Positions 1 to 6,272 of a stretch of 40,722 nt of DNA are shown piece by piece. Made by a program: the position numbers and the translations under genes. Position 1 is the first letter of the stretch, and each line of letters starts with the position of its first letter. The notes under the pieces are model-generated. The model was given only the letters and a program-made list of their open reading frames with translations, did no database searches and had not been told where the DNA came from. The DNA comes from a virus. Location: IMG/VR virus record IMGVR_UViG_3300035179_000023, positions 1 to 40,722 of that record; one strand, given 5' to 3'.

Positions 1-1
1 T

Positions 2-145
2 GAGGAAGCAGCACTAAATTATCTTTCTGACCAGCGTGAGGCGGATGAGAACACTGTGCTAATTTCAGCCACCAAGGGGTGGGGGCTGAGTAAGCTCCTG
101 GAGATAATCAGCCGGACCCTGAGCCAGACAATGCAGCCGGTTTAA
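2..145 (+). CDS. C-terminal end of an HflX-like GTPase (host, 5' truncated)
   Basis: The reading frame enters from the left edge and ends at TAA 143-145, giving 47 residues. It contains the segment VLISATKGWGLSKLLEII, which matches the G5/C-terminal end of the GTPase domain of HflX/Era-type GTPases (ISA-x-KG-x-GL-x-x-L). HflX is the likeliest member because the protein stops soon after this element. HflX-type GTPases bind ribosomes and act in stress recovery. This is chromosomal flank; a terminator-like hairpin follows. The family call rests on a short segment, so another translational GTPase is possible. Confidence 0.55.
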   Translation, partial: EEAALNYLSDQREADENTVLISATKGWGLSKLLEIISRTLSQTMQPV

Positions 146-213
146 TACTACGCACTATAATCAAAATCTAGGCGTCTAAAAATCCTTCTGAATGGTTTTA
201 TACGTTTAAAGGC

Positions 214-261
214 AATAGCAACAATTAGCCCCTTATTTTTGCTATTCTTTTTTATTTTTTA
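214..261 (+). terminator. Intrinsic terminator after the host GTPase gene
   Basis: AATAGCAA (214-221) is a perfect inverted repeat of TTGCTATT (239-246), with a 17-nt loop. It is followed by C and a T-rich run to 261. The position, 70 bases after the host stop codon and before the attachment core, fits a host terminator. Confidence 0.6.
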
Positions 262-301
262 GTAACCCTCCCCCTTGCCCAATATAGGCTATGCTTTGGG
301 A

Positions 302-314
302 CGCACTATAGATG
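302..314 (+). other. attL core candidate (13-bp direct repeat)
   Basis: CGCACTATAGATG here recurs at 39559-39571, which is the only other exact copy I found. It lies between the host terminator and the first phage promoter, left of the integrase gene, as expected for attL. The flanks of the two copies do not match, so the core is 13 bp at most. Confidence 0.6.
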
Positions 315-379
315 GTAAGCAACCCACCGATATTCTAGGACACACTATAACTATTGCAGGCTTAATCCCCCTGTCCGAT

Positions 380-406
380 TTGGACGAGGGGAATTTTATG
401 TATAAT
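380..406 (+). promoter_or_regulatory. Candidate early promoter with overlapping small inverted repeat
   Basis: A perfect -10 TATAAT (401-406) lies 15 bp after TTGGAC (380-385), or 16 bp after TTTGGA. The -35 is the right arm of the inverted repeat GTCC-GATTT-GGAC (373-385), a possible operator. It is placed to transcribe the 433 gene, its neighbours and the integrase. The 15-16 bp spacing is shorter than ideal. Confidence 0.45.
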
Positions 407-432
407 TAGGGCAAAAACAGTGGAGGACAAAA

Positions 433-801
433 ATGAGGGTCGATGAGCTACTAGAAACAACCAATGCGCTAGGGATAGCGCAGGCTGCCCTAATAAGGAC
501 TGATGTTTTGGAGACTAGGTTGCAAGGTAGTGACGCCGGGATTGCCGAGCTCAGGGGCGAGGTTAGAGAACTGGTTGAATTATTTGGCAGGTTCGTTCCA
601 ACAGTGGCAGAGCAAATAAGCGCTATGGTACTTATACCACTTTTGCAAAACTGTTTGCCCATAGGCAGCAGTTTCAGTCTAAGCTCCAAACCCGACCCAC
701 TAGCCCTAGACAGCTTAATTGAACAGGCAAAAACGATAATACCGAGGGTCAACCATAACGCCCGGTATTGCAACTGCCGACAAGCTGATATGAGGAGATA
801 A
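433..801 (+). CDS. Hypothetical phage protein, 122 aa
   Basis: The ATG at 433 follows GGAGGA with good spacing, and the gene is the first after the left attachment core. The N-terminal two thirds (about residues 1-75) is rich in Leu, Glu and Ala and probably helical. The C-terminal third is basic and includes a Cys pair (NARYCNC). I recognise no family. In the excised circular phage it would lie downstream of the HTH gene now at 39109 and upstream of the integrase, so it may belong to the lysogeny module. A minus-strand open frame covers the same bases but lacks a ribosome site and is low-complexity, so the + reading is preferred. Confidence 0.6.
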   Translation: MRVDELLETTNALGIAQAALIRTDVLETRLQGSDAGIAELRGEVRELVELFGRFVPTVAEQISAMVLIPLLQNCLPIGSSFSLSSKPDPLALDSLIEQAKTIIPRVNHNARYCNCRQADMRR

Positions 802-805
802 AACA

Positions 806-1009
806 ATGAGGCTGGATATTAAGGCACTACAAGGGAAACTACAAGATATAGACCCCACCGTCAAGGTGCGGCTGGACAGGCGTCAAGATGTAGCAACCTC
901 TATTAAGGAGACTGATAGCGGAAGTATTATCACTTTCAATCCCGCCCGATTTAGAAGCCCAAAAAAGCTGGAGGAACATCTTAATTGGTGCAAGGAGCAG
1001 ATAAGTTAG
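806..1009 (+). CDS. Small hypothetical phage protein, 67 aa
   Basis: It starts 4 bases after the previous stop, with GAGGAG upstream of ATG 806, so the two genes are probably translationally coupled. The product is basic and mixed alpha/beta in appearance (MRLDIKALQGKLQDIDPTVK start, helical end LEEHLNWCKEQIS). I see no recognised domain. Its position between attL and the integrase suggests a role in integration, excision or lysogeny control, perhaps an accessory DNA-binding protein, but nothing in the sequence proves it. Confidence 0.6.
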   Translation: MRLDIKALQGKLQDIDPTVKVRLDRRQDVATSIKETDSGSIITFNPARFRSPKKLEEHLNWCKEQIS

Positions 1010-1123
1010 TATGAGGAGTGAGGGCAGATGGTCATGGTTAGCCCTACAAACGATTTTTAGGCTGATGAAACTATCCCCCCCAAGGTTTTATACCTTCCTA
1101 AAACTGATTGGAGGAACACAGCA

Positions 1124-1288
1124 GTGCTACGGAACGACAAACAACTAGACGACTTGACCGCTATGCGACAAACCAGCCCACACTTGGTAAAGCCCGCATT
1201 CTGGCGGTGCAGATATTGCAGGTTGCTTCACCAAGGTACACCCCAAGGCAAACATCGCCCTATTAGCAAACAGGAGGTAAAGCCATGA
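1124..1288 (+). CDS. Small CxxC protein overlapping the integrase start, 54 aa
   Basis: The GTG at 1124 is preceded by GGAGGA (spacing about 8). The frame ends at TGA 1286-1288, overlapping the integrase ATG in an ATGA arrangement, which suggests coupled translation. The product is basic and contains a CRYC pair followed by His residues (LLHQGTPQGKHRP), a possible zinc-binding or DNA-contacting element. A small basic protein directly in front of an integrase may be an excisionase-type factor, but there is no recognisable Xis or MerR fold, so this is only a positional guess. Confidence 0.5.
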   Translation: MLRNDKQLDDLTAMRQTSPHLVKPAFWRCRYCRLLHQGTPQGKHRPISKQEVKP

Positions 1289-2286
1289 GCGATTTAGCTT
1301 CTATAATTAATCAACTAACGCCAGCCAACAAGCAACTGATTGAACAACTAATACGTGGATTGGCGCAACAGAATGGCGTTAAGATTGCCGAGGCAATGCA
1401 AATTGACCCGATAACCTATGTATCATTGTGGATAGCTAATCTCAAATCCGAGGGCAAGAGCCCACGCACTATAGCAGGCTATGTGACAGACGTCAGACGC
1501 TACCTTGCACACGACCCACGACCGACGGCAACAAGCATTGAGGTATATGTAGCCAAGCGCCTTGAAACGGTAAGCGCCTCACGGGTAGGCAACGAGCAGA
1601 AGGCACTCAAATCCTTTTTTGGCTACCTGCGCAAACGGGAGTTGTGGGCAACCAATCCATGCGCCGATATGCGCCTTGTAAGAGAGGCACGACGTGAGAT
1701 AGAATGCCCGACCGACGCAGAAATAACGGCGCTGCTCAACCACCGCCTGTGCCGGCACGAGGACGACCAAAAGTTTGCCCTGATGCTGGTTTTGCTTATC
1801 AACACCGGGTTGCGGATGGAAGAGGCACGCAGCACCCAACGCCAGCATATAGACCTGAAGCAGCAGGAGATACGGGTACTAGGCAAGGGCAACAAGGAAC
1901 GCACGGTGCCTATAAGCGCCTTTGTTGCCGGCTTGCTTGCTATCTATATGCAACAGAACTCAACGACTACTCCATACCTGTTCCCCGCCAATACCAAAGA
2001 GGGCTATTGGGGACACAGTGGCTTTTGGAAGGCGCTAAAACTGGCTTGCAAAAAGGTGGGCATACGACCCTTGCATCCACACATGCTACGACACTATTTT
2101 GCCACTAGGATGTTGGAAGATGGTGCAAAGCTGGAGGTTATAAGCAGAATGCTGGGACATACTAGCATAGCTATTACGGCTGATGTTTATCGACACATAC
2201 AAGCGCAAGAGTACCGGAACGAGCTTATGGCGCACGACCCGCTCAAGCGGTTATCATTACCAAAGAGAGGAGGTGATACGGCATAA
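1285..2286 (+). CDS. int: Tyrosine recombinase / phage integrase
   Basis: A 333-residue XerC/D-like integrase that would carry out recombination between phage and host attachment sites. The N-terminal SAM-like core-binding domain is at about residues 40-120 and the catalytic domain at 140-320. The catalytic set is visible: R177 (INTGLR), K201/K204 in the beta-hairpin KGNKERTVPI, H266-x-x-R269 (HPHMLRH), H292 (GHTS) and nucleophile Y302 (VYRHI). Length is normal for the family. The start overlaps the preceding small gene and has AGGAGG upstream. It lies about 1 kb inside attL, the usual place for a temperate phage integrase, and looks intact. Confidence 0.93.
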   Translation: MSDLASIINQLTPANKQLIEQLIRGLAQQNGVKIAEAMQIDPITYVSLWIANLKSEGKSPRTIAGYVTDVRRYLAHDPRPTATSIEVYVAKRLETVSASRVGNEQKALKSFFGYLRKRELWATNPCADMRLVREARREIECPTDAEITALLNHRLCRHEDDQKFALMLVLLINTGLRMEEARSTQRQHIDLKQQEIRVLGKGNKERTVPISAFVAGLLAIYMQQNSTTTPYLFPANTKEGYWGHSGFWKALKLACKKVGIRPLHPHMLRHYFATRMLEDGAKLEVISRMLGHTSIAITADVYRHIQAQEYRNELMAHDPLKRLSLPKRGGDTA

Positions 2287-2306
2287 AATAATGAGTCATA
2301 GTGAAG

Positions 2307-2334
2307 GAGAAAACCATAAGGTTGGAGCGCAATA
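2307..2334 (+). promoter_or_regulatory. Leader unit copy 1 (28-nt element before a Shine-Dalgarno)
   Basis: GAGAAAACC (2307-2315), eight variable bases, then GGAGCGC (from 2324): the same 17-nt spacing as five other copies between 2.3 and 4.1 kb. It ends just before a strong AAGGAGG at 2341-2347. The downstream half (GCAATA) is diverged from the GARCCA consensus. Confidence 0.45.
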
Positions 2335-2355
2335 TAGAAAAAGGAGGCAGCAAAA

Positions 2356-2430
2356 ATGCCAAAGAAAAAGAGGAAACAACACTTACCAAAACCTATTCAC
2401 CAATGGCATCACGACGTGATATTATCCTAA
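2356..2430 (+). CDS. Possible 24-aa basic leader peptide
   Basis: ATG 2356 follows a near-perfect AAAGGAGG with good spacing, the strongest ribosome site in this stretch. The frame ends at TAA 2428-2430 and overlaps the next gene's likely ATG at 2403. The peptide starts MPKKKRKQHL and is strongly basic and then His-rich. It may be a real small protein or a translated leader that feeds ribosomes to the 2403 gene. It is too short to judge further. Confidence 0.35.
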   Translation: MPKKKRKQHLPKPIHQWHHDVILS

Positions 2431-2759
2431 CCTTAATTGATTTAGTAATTGGGGGACTTCAGTGCGAAGTGGATGATATTGTAATTTATGACGACGTGTA
2501 TGGTTATTCAAAAGGGGCAGAAGGTCAATCGCAGGACATATCAGGCACAATCGATTACTTGCAAAAAGTAAAAAAGGAAATTGATACGTTGCTAAACAAA
2601 ATTGAGAACACCAAGCGTCATATGGAGGACGAATTACATGTTAGCAAGCGTGTCACCGAGATGTGGCACTCAGTGCACCATGAGTATATTTGCACTGATT
2701 GTGATACACGTCACACCACCTTCTATGGTGCACTAACCTGTAAATGCCAACTAAAATAA
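2403..2759 (+). CDS. Hypothetical phage protein with C-terminal zinc-ribbon-like motif, 118 aa
   Basis: I choose ATG 2403 (MASRRDIILTL). A GTG at 2301 would extend the protein by 34 residues but would read through the repeated leader unit. The protein has a hydrophobic first helix, a coiled-coil-like middle (YLQKVKKEIDTLLNKIENTK) and a C-terminal Cys motif CTDC...CKC with nearby His, suggesting a small zinc ribbon. Its start overlaps the 24-aa ORF at 2356, so translation may be coupled. It is followed at once by leader unit 2 and the transposase-domain gene. Function unknown. Confidence 0.6.
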   Translation: MASRRDIILTLIDLVIGGLQCEVDDIVIYDDVYGYSKGAEGQSQDISGTIDYLQKVKKEIDTLLNKIENTKRHMEDELHVSKRVTEMWHSVHHEYICTDCDTRHTTFYGALTCKCQLK

Positions 2760-2786
2760 AGAAAACCAAGAAACACGAGCGAAAGG
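2759..2786 (+). promoter_or_regulatory. Leader unit copy 2 (degenerate)
   Basis: AAGAAAACC (2759-2767), eight bases, then CGAGCGAAA (from 2776), again with 17-nt spacing and again leading into a Shine-Dalgarno (AAAGGAG) and an ATG (2795). It matches the unit consensus with one change in the first block and divergence after GAGCGA. Confidence 0.4.
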
Positions 2787-2794
2787 AGTTGAAA

Positions 2795-3598
2795 ATGAAT
2801 ACACTAGAAGCAATGACTGAAACATTATTAAGGATTGAAAAAACAAGGGTAGCATTACAGGTGCGACATACACACCTCAGTCTCGCAGGTCACGAGGACA
2901 AAATAACGGATGAAGCGATGGAACGCATCAAGGCAGTAGAGGATTGGATTAAGGGTATTGTCGCCTCCTTAATCCAAACACATCCAGCCTATCCTTGGTT
3001 TAGCAAAATCAAAGGGGTCGGCAATATAAATATAGCCAAAGTTGTAGGGCAAATAGATATTACAAAAGCTCCCACAATCTCATCACTGTGGAAATTTTGT
3101 GGGTATGCGCCTGAGAACGGGCACGCCGCCAAGCCAACAAAGGGTCAGAAGCTTCCCTATAACAGCCACCTAAAGCCACAATGCTGGGTGCTCGGCGATT
3201 GCCTTATAAAAACTGGGGGTGTTTATTACAACTTCTACATAGCCCAAAAGGAAAAGTTAGCTGTGAGATTTGCGAGCGTGGCAACTAAAGTATTGCCTAC
3301 ACCTGCTGGACAATGGTGCTGTAGCAACTGTGGACAATCATGGAGGCGCAAAATAGACATTGTGCCGTGTTGCGACAGTCAAACAATCATCAAAAAGCTG
3401 CGAGAGGAACCTATAGGGGTAATCTGGCAAGGGCACTTGCATTATATGGCTATGAGACTAATGATAAAGCGATTCCTAGCTTGCCTGTGGTTAGTATGGC
3501 GAGAGATGGAGGGTTTGCCTATAAGAAAACCTTACGCTATTGACCAGTTACGGCACGATGGGTTTGTTAACCCGTGGGAGATGATAGATAAAGAGTAA
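2795..3598 (+). CDS. IS110-type Transposase_20-domain protein lacking the RuvC-like domain
   Basis: 267 residues. ATG 2795 is chosen because AAAGGAG lies just upstream; an in-frame ATG at 2744 overlaps the previous gene. Residues 1-60 are helical. Residues 65-160 match the C-terminal Transposase_20 domain of IS110/IS1111 transposases: helix-hairpin-helix KIKGVGNINIAKVVGQI (71-87), then WKFCGYAPENG. A zinc-ribbon-like insert follows (C175-C176-x2-C179 and C192-C193). The conserved end HLHYMAMRLMIKRF...LWLVWREMEGLP is also found in phage relatives annotated as transposases. The N-terminal DEDD RuvC-like nuclease half is absent, so it is unlikely to be an active transposase; a DNA- or RNA-binding role is more likely. 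No terminal repeats of an insertion sequence surround it. Confidence 0.7.
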   Translation: MNTLEAMTETLLRIEKTRVALQVRHTHLSLAGHEDKITDEAMERIKAVEDWIKGIVASLIQTHPAYPWFSKIKGVGNINIAKVVGQIDITKAPTISSLWKFCGYAPENGHAAKPTKGQKLPYNSHLKPQCWVLGDCLIKTGGVYYNFYIAQKEKLAVRFASVATKVLPTPAGQWCCSNCGQSWRRKIDIVPCCDSQTIIKKLREEPIGVIWQGHLHYMAMRLMIKRFLACLWLVWREMEGLPIRKPYAIDQLRHDGFVNPWEMIDKE

Positions 3599-3702
3599 AG
3601 CCAGCGCTTACGAGAAAACCATTGCCAAGGAGCGAGCCATAGGGTAAGAGAAAACCACTTGTAGGGAGCGAACCAATTAAATAGAAAGGAGGTAATAATA
3701 TG
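3599..3702 (+). repeat. 100-bp leader repeat, copy A (contains leader units 3 and 4)
   Basis: This stretch, from the stop of the transposase-domain gene to the next ATG, is repeated with about three quarters identity at 4002-4104. It contains two tandem 28-nt units of the form GAGAAAACCA-N7-GAGCGARCCA, at 3612-3639 and 3648-3675 (period 36), then AATTAAATAG and an AAAGGAGG ribosome site. The conservation includes bases far from the ribosome site, so this is more than a shared Shine-Dalgarno. Confidence 0.7.
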
Positions 3703-3990
3703 CCAGAGAAGCAACGACTAGAAGGGGCGTTTGTCGTGGCGCTAGATACTATGGTGGAACGTATGCGAGCAAAGAGCCCAAACGAGGAGCTTATAAACAA
3801 TGCCAAGTATTCCTTGGATGTTTATAATGTGCTTTGTAAAGGCATCTCAGCAGACAACCACGCCAAAGCCTTGAACTTCCAAATCTTGCATACAATATTC
3901 CCAAACCCAAATGAACTCAGGGAACATCTTACAACGATAGCGCCCGAGTTGAAATTGCTTGACCAGCCAAAACAACGCAAGGCAAAGTAG
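3700..3990 (+). CDS. Hypothetical phage protein, 96 aa
   Basis: ATG 3700 follows AAAGGAGG at the end of leader repeat A. The product appears all-helical and is Lys/Glu-rich, with a basic end (QPKQRKAK). I see no motif of a known family. The gene is bracketed by the two copies of the 100-bp leader repeat, so it could have been duplicated or mobilised together with its leader, or both genes are regulated by the same factor. Confidence 0.6.
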   Translation: MPEKQRLEGAFVVALDTMVERMRAKSPNEELINNAKYSLDVYNVLCKGISADNHAKALNFQILHTIFPNPNELREHLTTIAPELKLLDQPKQRKAK

Positions 3991-4001
3991 GGCGGTAGTT
4001 T

Positions 4002-4104
4002 AGCCAGAAATTACGAGAAAACCAAGGACAAGGAGCGAGCCACGGGCAGAGAGAAAACCATCCGCAATGAGCGAACCAATTAAATAGGAAGGAGGAACAA
4101 CATG
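4002..4104 (+). repeat. 100-bp leader repeat, copy B (contains leader units 5 and 6)
   Basis: Second copy of the element at 3599-3702. Units at 4015-4042 and 4051-4078 have the same internal spacing (17 nt from GAGAAAACC to the GAGCG block) and the same 36-nt period. It ends with AATTAAATAG and GGAAGGAGG just before ATG 4102. Confidence 0.7.
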
Positions 4105-4311
4105 GCAAACCTAACATGGCTACAAGCGCAAGTTGACAGGGATGAGTGGGACAAACTAAACAAGCAAAGGTTAGCCCTCAAACTAAAGTGGGCGGACATA
4201 CTGCTGCCCGCTGCCAAGGCTTACCTCGCCACGCTTGTAATAGTTAGCCCGCCTGAACCGGCAAACGTTGCGTCAGACAAACCCCAAGCACCAAAGCACT
4301 CCAGCAAGTGA
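4102..4311 (+). CDS. Small hypothetical phage protein, 69 aa
   Basis: ATG 4102 follows GGAAGGAGG in leader repeat B. The product starts MANLTWLQAQVDRDEWDKLN, has a helical middle rich in Lys, Leu and Ala, and ends in a Pro/Ser/Lys tail. It does not resemble the 96-aa product of the other repeat-led gene, so only the leaders are duplicated, not the genes. No family recognised. Confidence 0.55.
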   Translation: MANLTWLQAQVDRDEWDKLNKQRLALKLKWADILLPAAKAYLATLVIVSPPEPANVASDKPQAPKHSSK

Positions 4312-4422
4312 ACACGCAAGGCGCAACTGGTTACGGACATGGGTGTTGGTCATGAGGAAACTGAGGTATCGCCAGAAAGCACTGGCTAGGCGACGTTTCC
4401 GAGTTGAGACAAGAAAACGTCT

Positions 4423-4532
4423 GGCAGCCCGCCCATCAGGGGAAATCGGGAGTAGGTCTTTTCAACCTATCACCTCCCCCTCCCGTGAGGCGCTCCCGAC
4501 TGTAATCGGGCATAGTGGTGGGCGGGTGTGCC
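4423..4532 (+). ncRNA. Structured non-coding RNA candidate 1
   Basis: The 275-bp gap between genes holds nested inverted repeats. The outer stem pairs GGCA plus CCCGCCCATCA (4423-4438) with TGGTGGGCGGG plus TGCC (4516-4532): 15 pairs with one G-U and a small bulge. Inside are a hairpin TAGGT/ACCTA (4453-4457 with 4465-4469), a CGGGAG/CTCCCG pairing (4447-4452 with 4480-4485), and a hairpin CCCGA/TCGGG (4495-4499 with 4506-4510). The whole forms a 110-nt multi-stem fold ending 54 bases before the next gene. It may be a small RNA or a 5' leader element. Confidence 0.5.
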
Positions 4533-4542
4533 AAACTTGCCT

Positions 4543-4570
4543 TGCAAAAAACTTGGCTCTATGCTAGACT
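4543..4570 (+). promoter_or_regulatory. Candidate promoter TTGCAA-N17-TAGACT
   Basis: TTGCAA (4543-4548) and TAGACT (4565-4570) have ideal 17-bp spacing. The 12-mer TGCTAGACTAAA here recurs at 22977-22988 in the same arrangement before another gene. The -10 is so close to the ribosome site that the transcript would start near the Shine-Dalgarno, a reason for caution. Confidence 0.4.
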
Positions 4571-4586
4571 AAAGGAGGCAACATAA

Positions 4587-4781
4587 ATGGCACGCAAAAT
4601 GTCAAACAAAGGCGCACCGCCAAGCAACGAACAGATGTCGCATATAATCAAGGCTCGCCCTGATATTTTAGTGGGCAAACCAATTATGTGTTCCAAGTGC
4701 AAGCAAGGCGGTGGCACACTGGTCAGGATTGACGACCATTACGAACACTCGCATTGTGCCCTTTATGGCAAAAAGGATTGA
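4587..4781 (+). CDS. Small zinc-ribbon-like protein, 64 aa
   Basis: ATG 4587 follows AAAGGAGG. The product has a basic N-terminus and the motif CSKCKQGGGT...HYEHSHC, which could form one zinc site (C-x2-C plus His/Cys). Such small Cys-rich proteins are common in the early regions of phages and usually have no known function. It is followed closely by a second Cys-rich gene, and with the 7052 product they form a set of small metal-binding early proteins. Confidence 0.6.
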   Translation: MARKMSNKGAPPSNEQMSHIIKARPDILVGKPIMCSKCKQGGGTLVRIDDHYEHSHCALYGKKD

Positions 4782-4784
4782 AAG

Positions 4785-4997
4785 ATGGCACTATTTATTT
4801 GCATAAAATGTGGATACTGTGCCCCCTGTGTTATTATAGCTGCATTGCATCAGGCAACGTGGCACTCACATCGTGATGTCTGTATATCGGAAGACCTGCG
4901 TGGGCTTGATGATGAAGATGTTGCACGTTGTTTGCCCTGTTTATTAGACAATACTATACCGTTAGAAGATTATTATCGTATGAGACATGAGAGGTAA
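4785..4997 (+). CDS. Small Cys-rich protein, 70 aa
   Basis: It starts 4 bases after the previous stop (ATG 4785, weak ribosome site GAAAG), so it is probably coupled. The motif CIKCGYCAPC near the N-terminus is followed by HSHRDVC and a later CLPC, giving two possible metal sites. The C-terminal half is acidic and helical. The nuclease gene follows directly and starts 2 bases beyond the stop. No family assigned. Confidence 0.55.
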   Translation: MALFICIKCGYCAPCVIIAALHQATWHSHRDVCISEDLRGLDDEDVARCLPCLLDNTIPLEDYYRMRHER

Positions 4998-4998
4998 G

Positions 4999-5727
4999 AT
5001 GCCAAAAACAACAGACAGCGCCACGCTCGCCCACAAGAGATACAAAAACAGCCAAGGACAGATAGTACCCGGTGTTACGACTATCATAAGCCTGCTGAAC
5101 AAACCTGCACTCATACATTGGGCATGGAATTTGGGGATGGAAGGCACAGACTACCGCAAGGTTACCGACAAGGCTGCCAACATAGGCACAATTACTCATT
5201 ACCTTGTAGAATGTTACCTCAAAGGTACTGAGCCAAGCCTTGATAATTTTACAACCATCAGCATCCACGCTGCGCAGATTGCTTTCAGCAACTTCAAGCA
5301 ATGGTGGGAACAACAGCAACTCAAAGTGGTAGCAAGCGAGTGTAGCCTTGTAAGCGAGGTGATGCAATGCGGGGGCACTTTGGATTGTGTGGCTGCGAAG
5401 TATTTTAATCTTGCCGACCTCCGACCCGGCGAGTTGTGGCTGGTGGATATCAAGACCAGCAAAGACATCTACGATGAAATGCGCTATCAATTGGCGGCAT
5501 ACTGGGCGATATGGAACGAGAACTATCCCGACCAGCCACTTACCAATGCACACATTATTCAGTTGAGCAAAGAAGACGGGCGGTTGGTGCATCACAGCTT
5601 TGATAGGTTGTTTACCGAGTTAGAGATTTTCAGGCACTTACGCATAGTCTATGGGCTACGCAAGGACAAAGACCCAAAGCGCAACCTTGACCGTGTGTTT
5701 AAGAAGCTGACATTGGATAGACTATGA
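4999..5727 (+). CDS. PD-(D/E)XK nuclease, RecB/Cas4-like
   Basis: 242 residues from ATG 4999 (GAGAGGTAAG upstream). The RecB-family core is visible: helical N-terminal half with HWAWNLGMEGTDYRK, then CGGTLDCV (the GxxD metal-binding aspartate), then LWLVDIKTSK (the D-x-K catalytic strand), then YQLAAYW (the conserved Q-x3-Y helix). Phage proteins of this type act as DNA exonucleases in recombination or DNA processing. It overlaps the next gene by 4 bases (ATGA). Length and all key residues are normal, so it is probably active. Confidence 0.8.
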   Translation: MPKTTDSATLAHKRYKNSQGQIVPGVTTIISLLNKPALIHWAWNLGMEGTDYRKVTDKAANIGTITHYLVECYLKGTEPSLDNFTTISIHAAQIAFSNFKQWWEQQQLKVVASECSLVSEVMQCGGTLDCVAAKYFNLADLRPGELWLVDIKTSKDIYDEMRYQLAAYWAIWNENYPDQPLTNAHIIQLSKEDGRLVHHSFDRLFTELEIFRHLRIVYGLRKDKDPKRNLDRVFKKLTLDRL

Positions 5728-6272
5728 CAAAGGCTAAAGTAAGACGAACAATTATATGCGATAACTGCCATGCTGAGTTTATACCAAAAACAGGGCACAA
5801 TCCTGAAAGGCGCTTTTGCTCTAAAAAATGTAGAGAAACTTACTGGATGATAGTTAGAAGAGAAACACCGCCACCTAAGCGTAATTGCGCATATTGTGGT
5901 AAAGAATTCCAACCCAAACGAAAAGGTAGTGTTTGTTGTAGTGGACTCTGCTTTGTAAAATATAATCACGACATAAAAAACTTTGGGGGTAGCCGCAGAA
6001 CAGCAATTGGATATGATAGTGGCACATGCTGGATATGCAGAAAGAGCGGTTTGAAAGGACGCCAGTTACATGTTCATCACATGCTCGGTCGAGAGACGGC
6101 AGGAGATATTATGCTAGTGGTCTTATGCAGAGGATGCCATTTATTAGCAGAAGAACTTGCTCGGAGGAAAATGTTGAAAGATGCAGATAAAATAGCAGAT
6201 TTGCTAACAATAGCACGATTCAGACAAGGATTGCCTGACGCCCGCACTGTGATAATTTACGAGGAACAATGA
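5724..6272 (+). CDS. HNH-like endonuclease with zinc-finger N-terminus
   Basis: 182 residues. Two tandem treble-clef-like zinc modules open the protein (CDNC...FCSKKC, residues about 12-36, and CAYCGKEF...CCSGLC, about 55-77). They are followed by an HNH-like core: CWICRKSGLKGRQLHVHHMLGR and LVVLCRGCH. The HH pair and the final CxxCH fit the metal-binding His and zinc ligands of HNH proteins. The ATGA overlap with the nuclease gene indicates coupling. Free-standing HNH proteins in phages cut or nick DNA; a homing role cannot be excluded, though no intron or intein is seen nearby. Confidence 0.7.
   Translation: MTKAKVRRTIICDNCHAEFIPKTGHNPERRFCSKKCRETYWMIVRRETPPPKRNCAYCGKEFQPKRKGSVCCSGLCFVKYNHDIKNFGGSRRTAIGYDSGTCWICRKSGLKGRQLHVHHMLGRETAGDIMLVVLCRGCHLLAEELARRKMLKDADKIADLLTIARFRQGLPDARTVIIYEEQ

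Larger units (their letters stand above)
150..349 (+). repeat. Three ACGCACTATA-type 10-mers around attL
   Basis: ACGCACTATA occurs at 150-159 and 301-310, and ACACACTATA at 340-349. A further CACGCACTATA lies inside the integrase gene near 1470. The middle copy is the putative core. The others may be integrase-binding sites or scars of earlier integrations. The rest of 146-432 is AT-rich and non-coding, apart from an open frame 302..409 that has no start codon (see the attachment-site finding). Confidence 0.4.

Noticed and set aside
396-806. 136-aa minus-strand open frame opposite the 433 gene
   Set aside because: No ribosome site, low-complexity Ser/Leu/Ile-rich product, and all recognised phage genes run on the + strand. 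It is a shadow of the 433 gene.
1011-1148. 45-aa + frame before the integrase
   Set aside because: Ribosome site too far from its ATG and it overlaps the better supported GTG gene at 1124.
2744-3598. A complete IS110 insertion sequence
   Set aside because: No RuvC-like half, no terminal signatures and the gene is embedded in a phage operon.
3599-4104. Reading the leader units as a peptide repeat (E-K-T-x3-E-R) or as stop-codon readthrough
   Set aside because: All copies can be read this way, but copy A contains an in-frame stop between its units, frames differ relative to the upstream genes, and conserved codons show no third-position variation. DNA or RNA conservation is the better reading.
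4268-4567. 99-aa Arg-rich frame over the structured region
   Set aside because: Starts inside another gene without a ribosome site and its codons are dictated by inverted repeats; the region is better explained as structured RNA.
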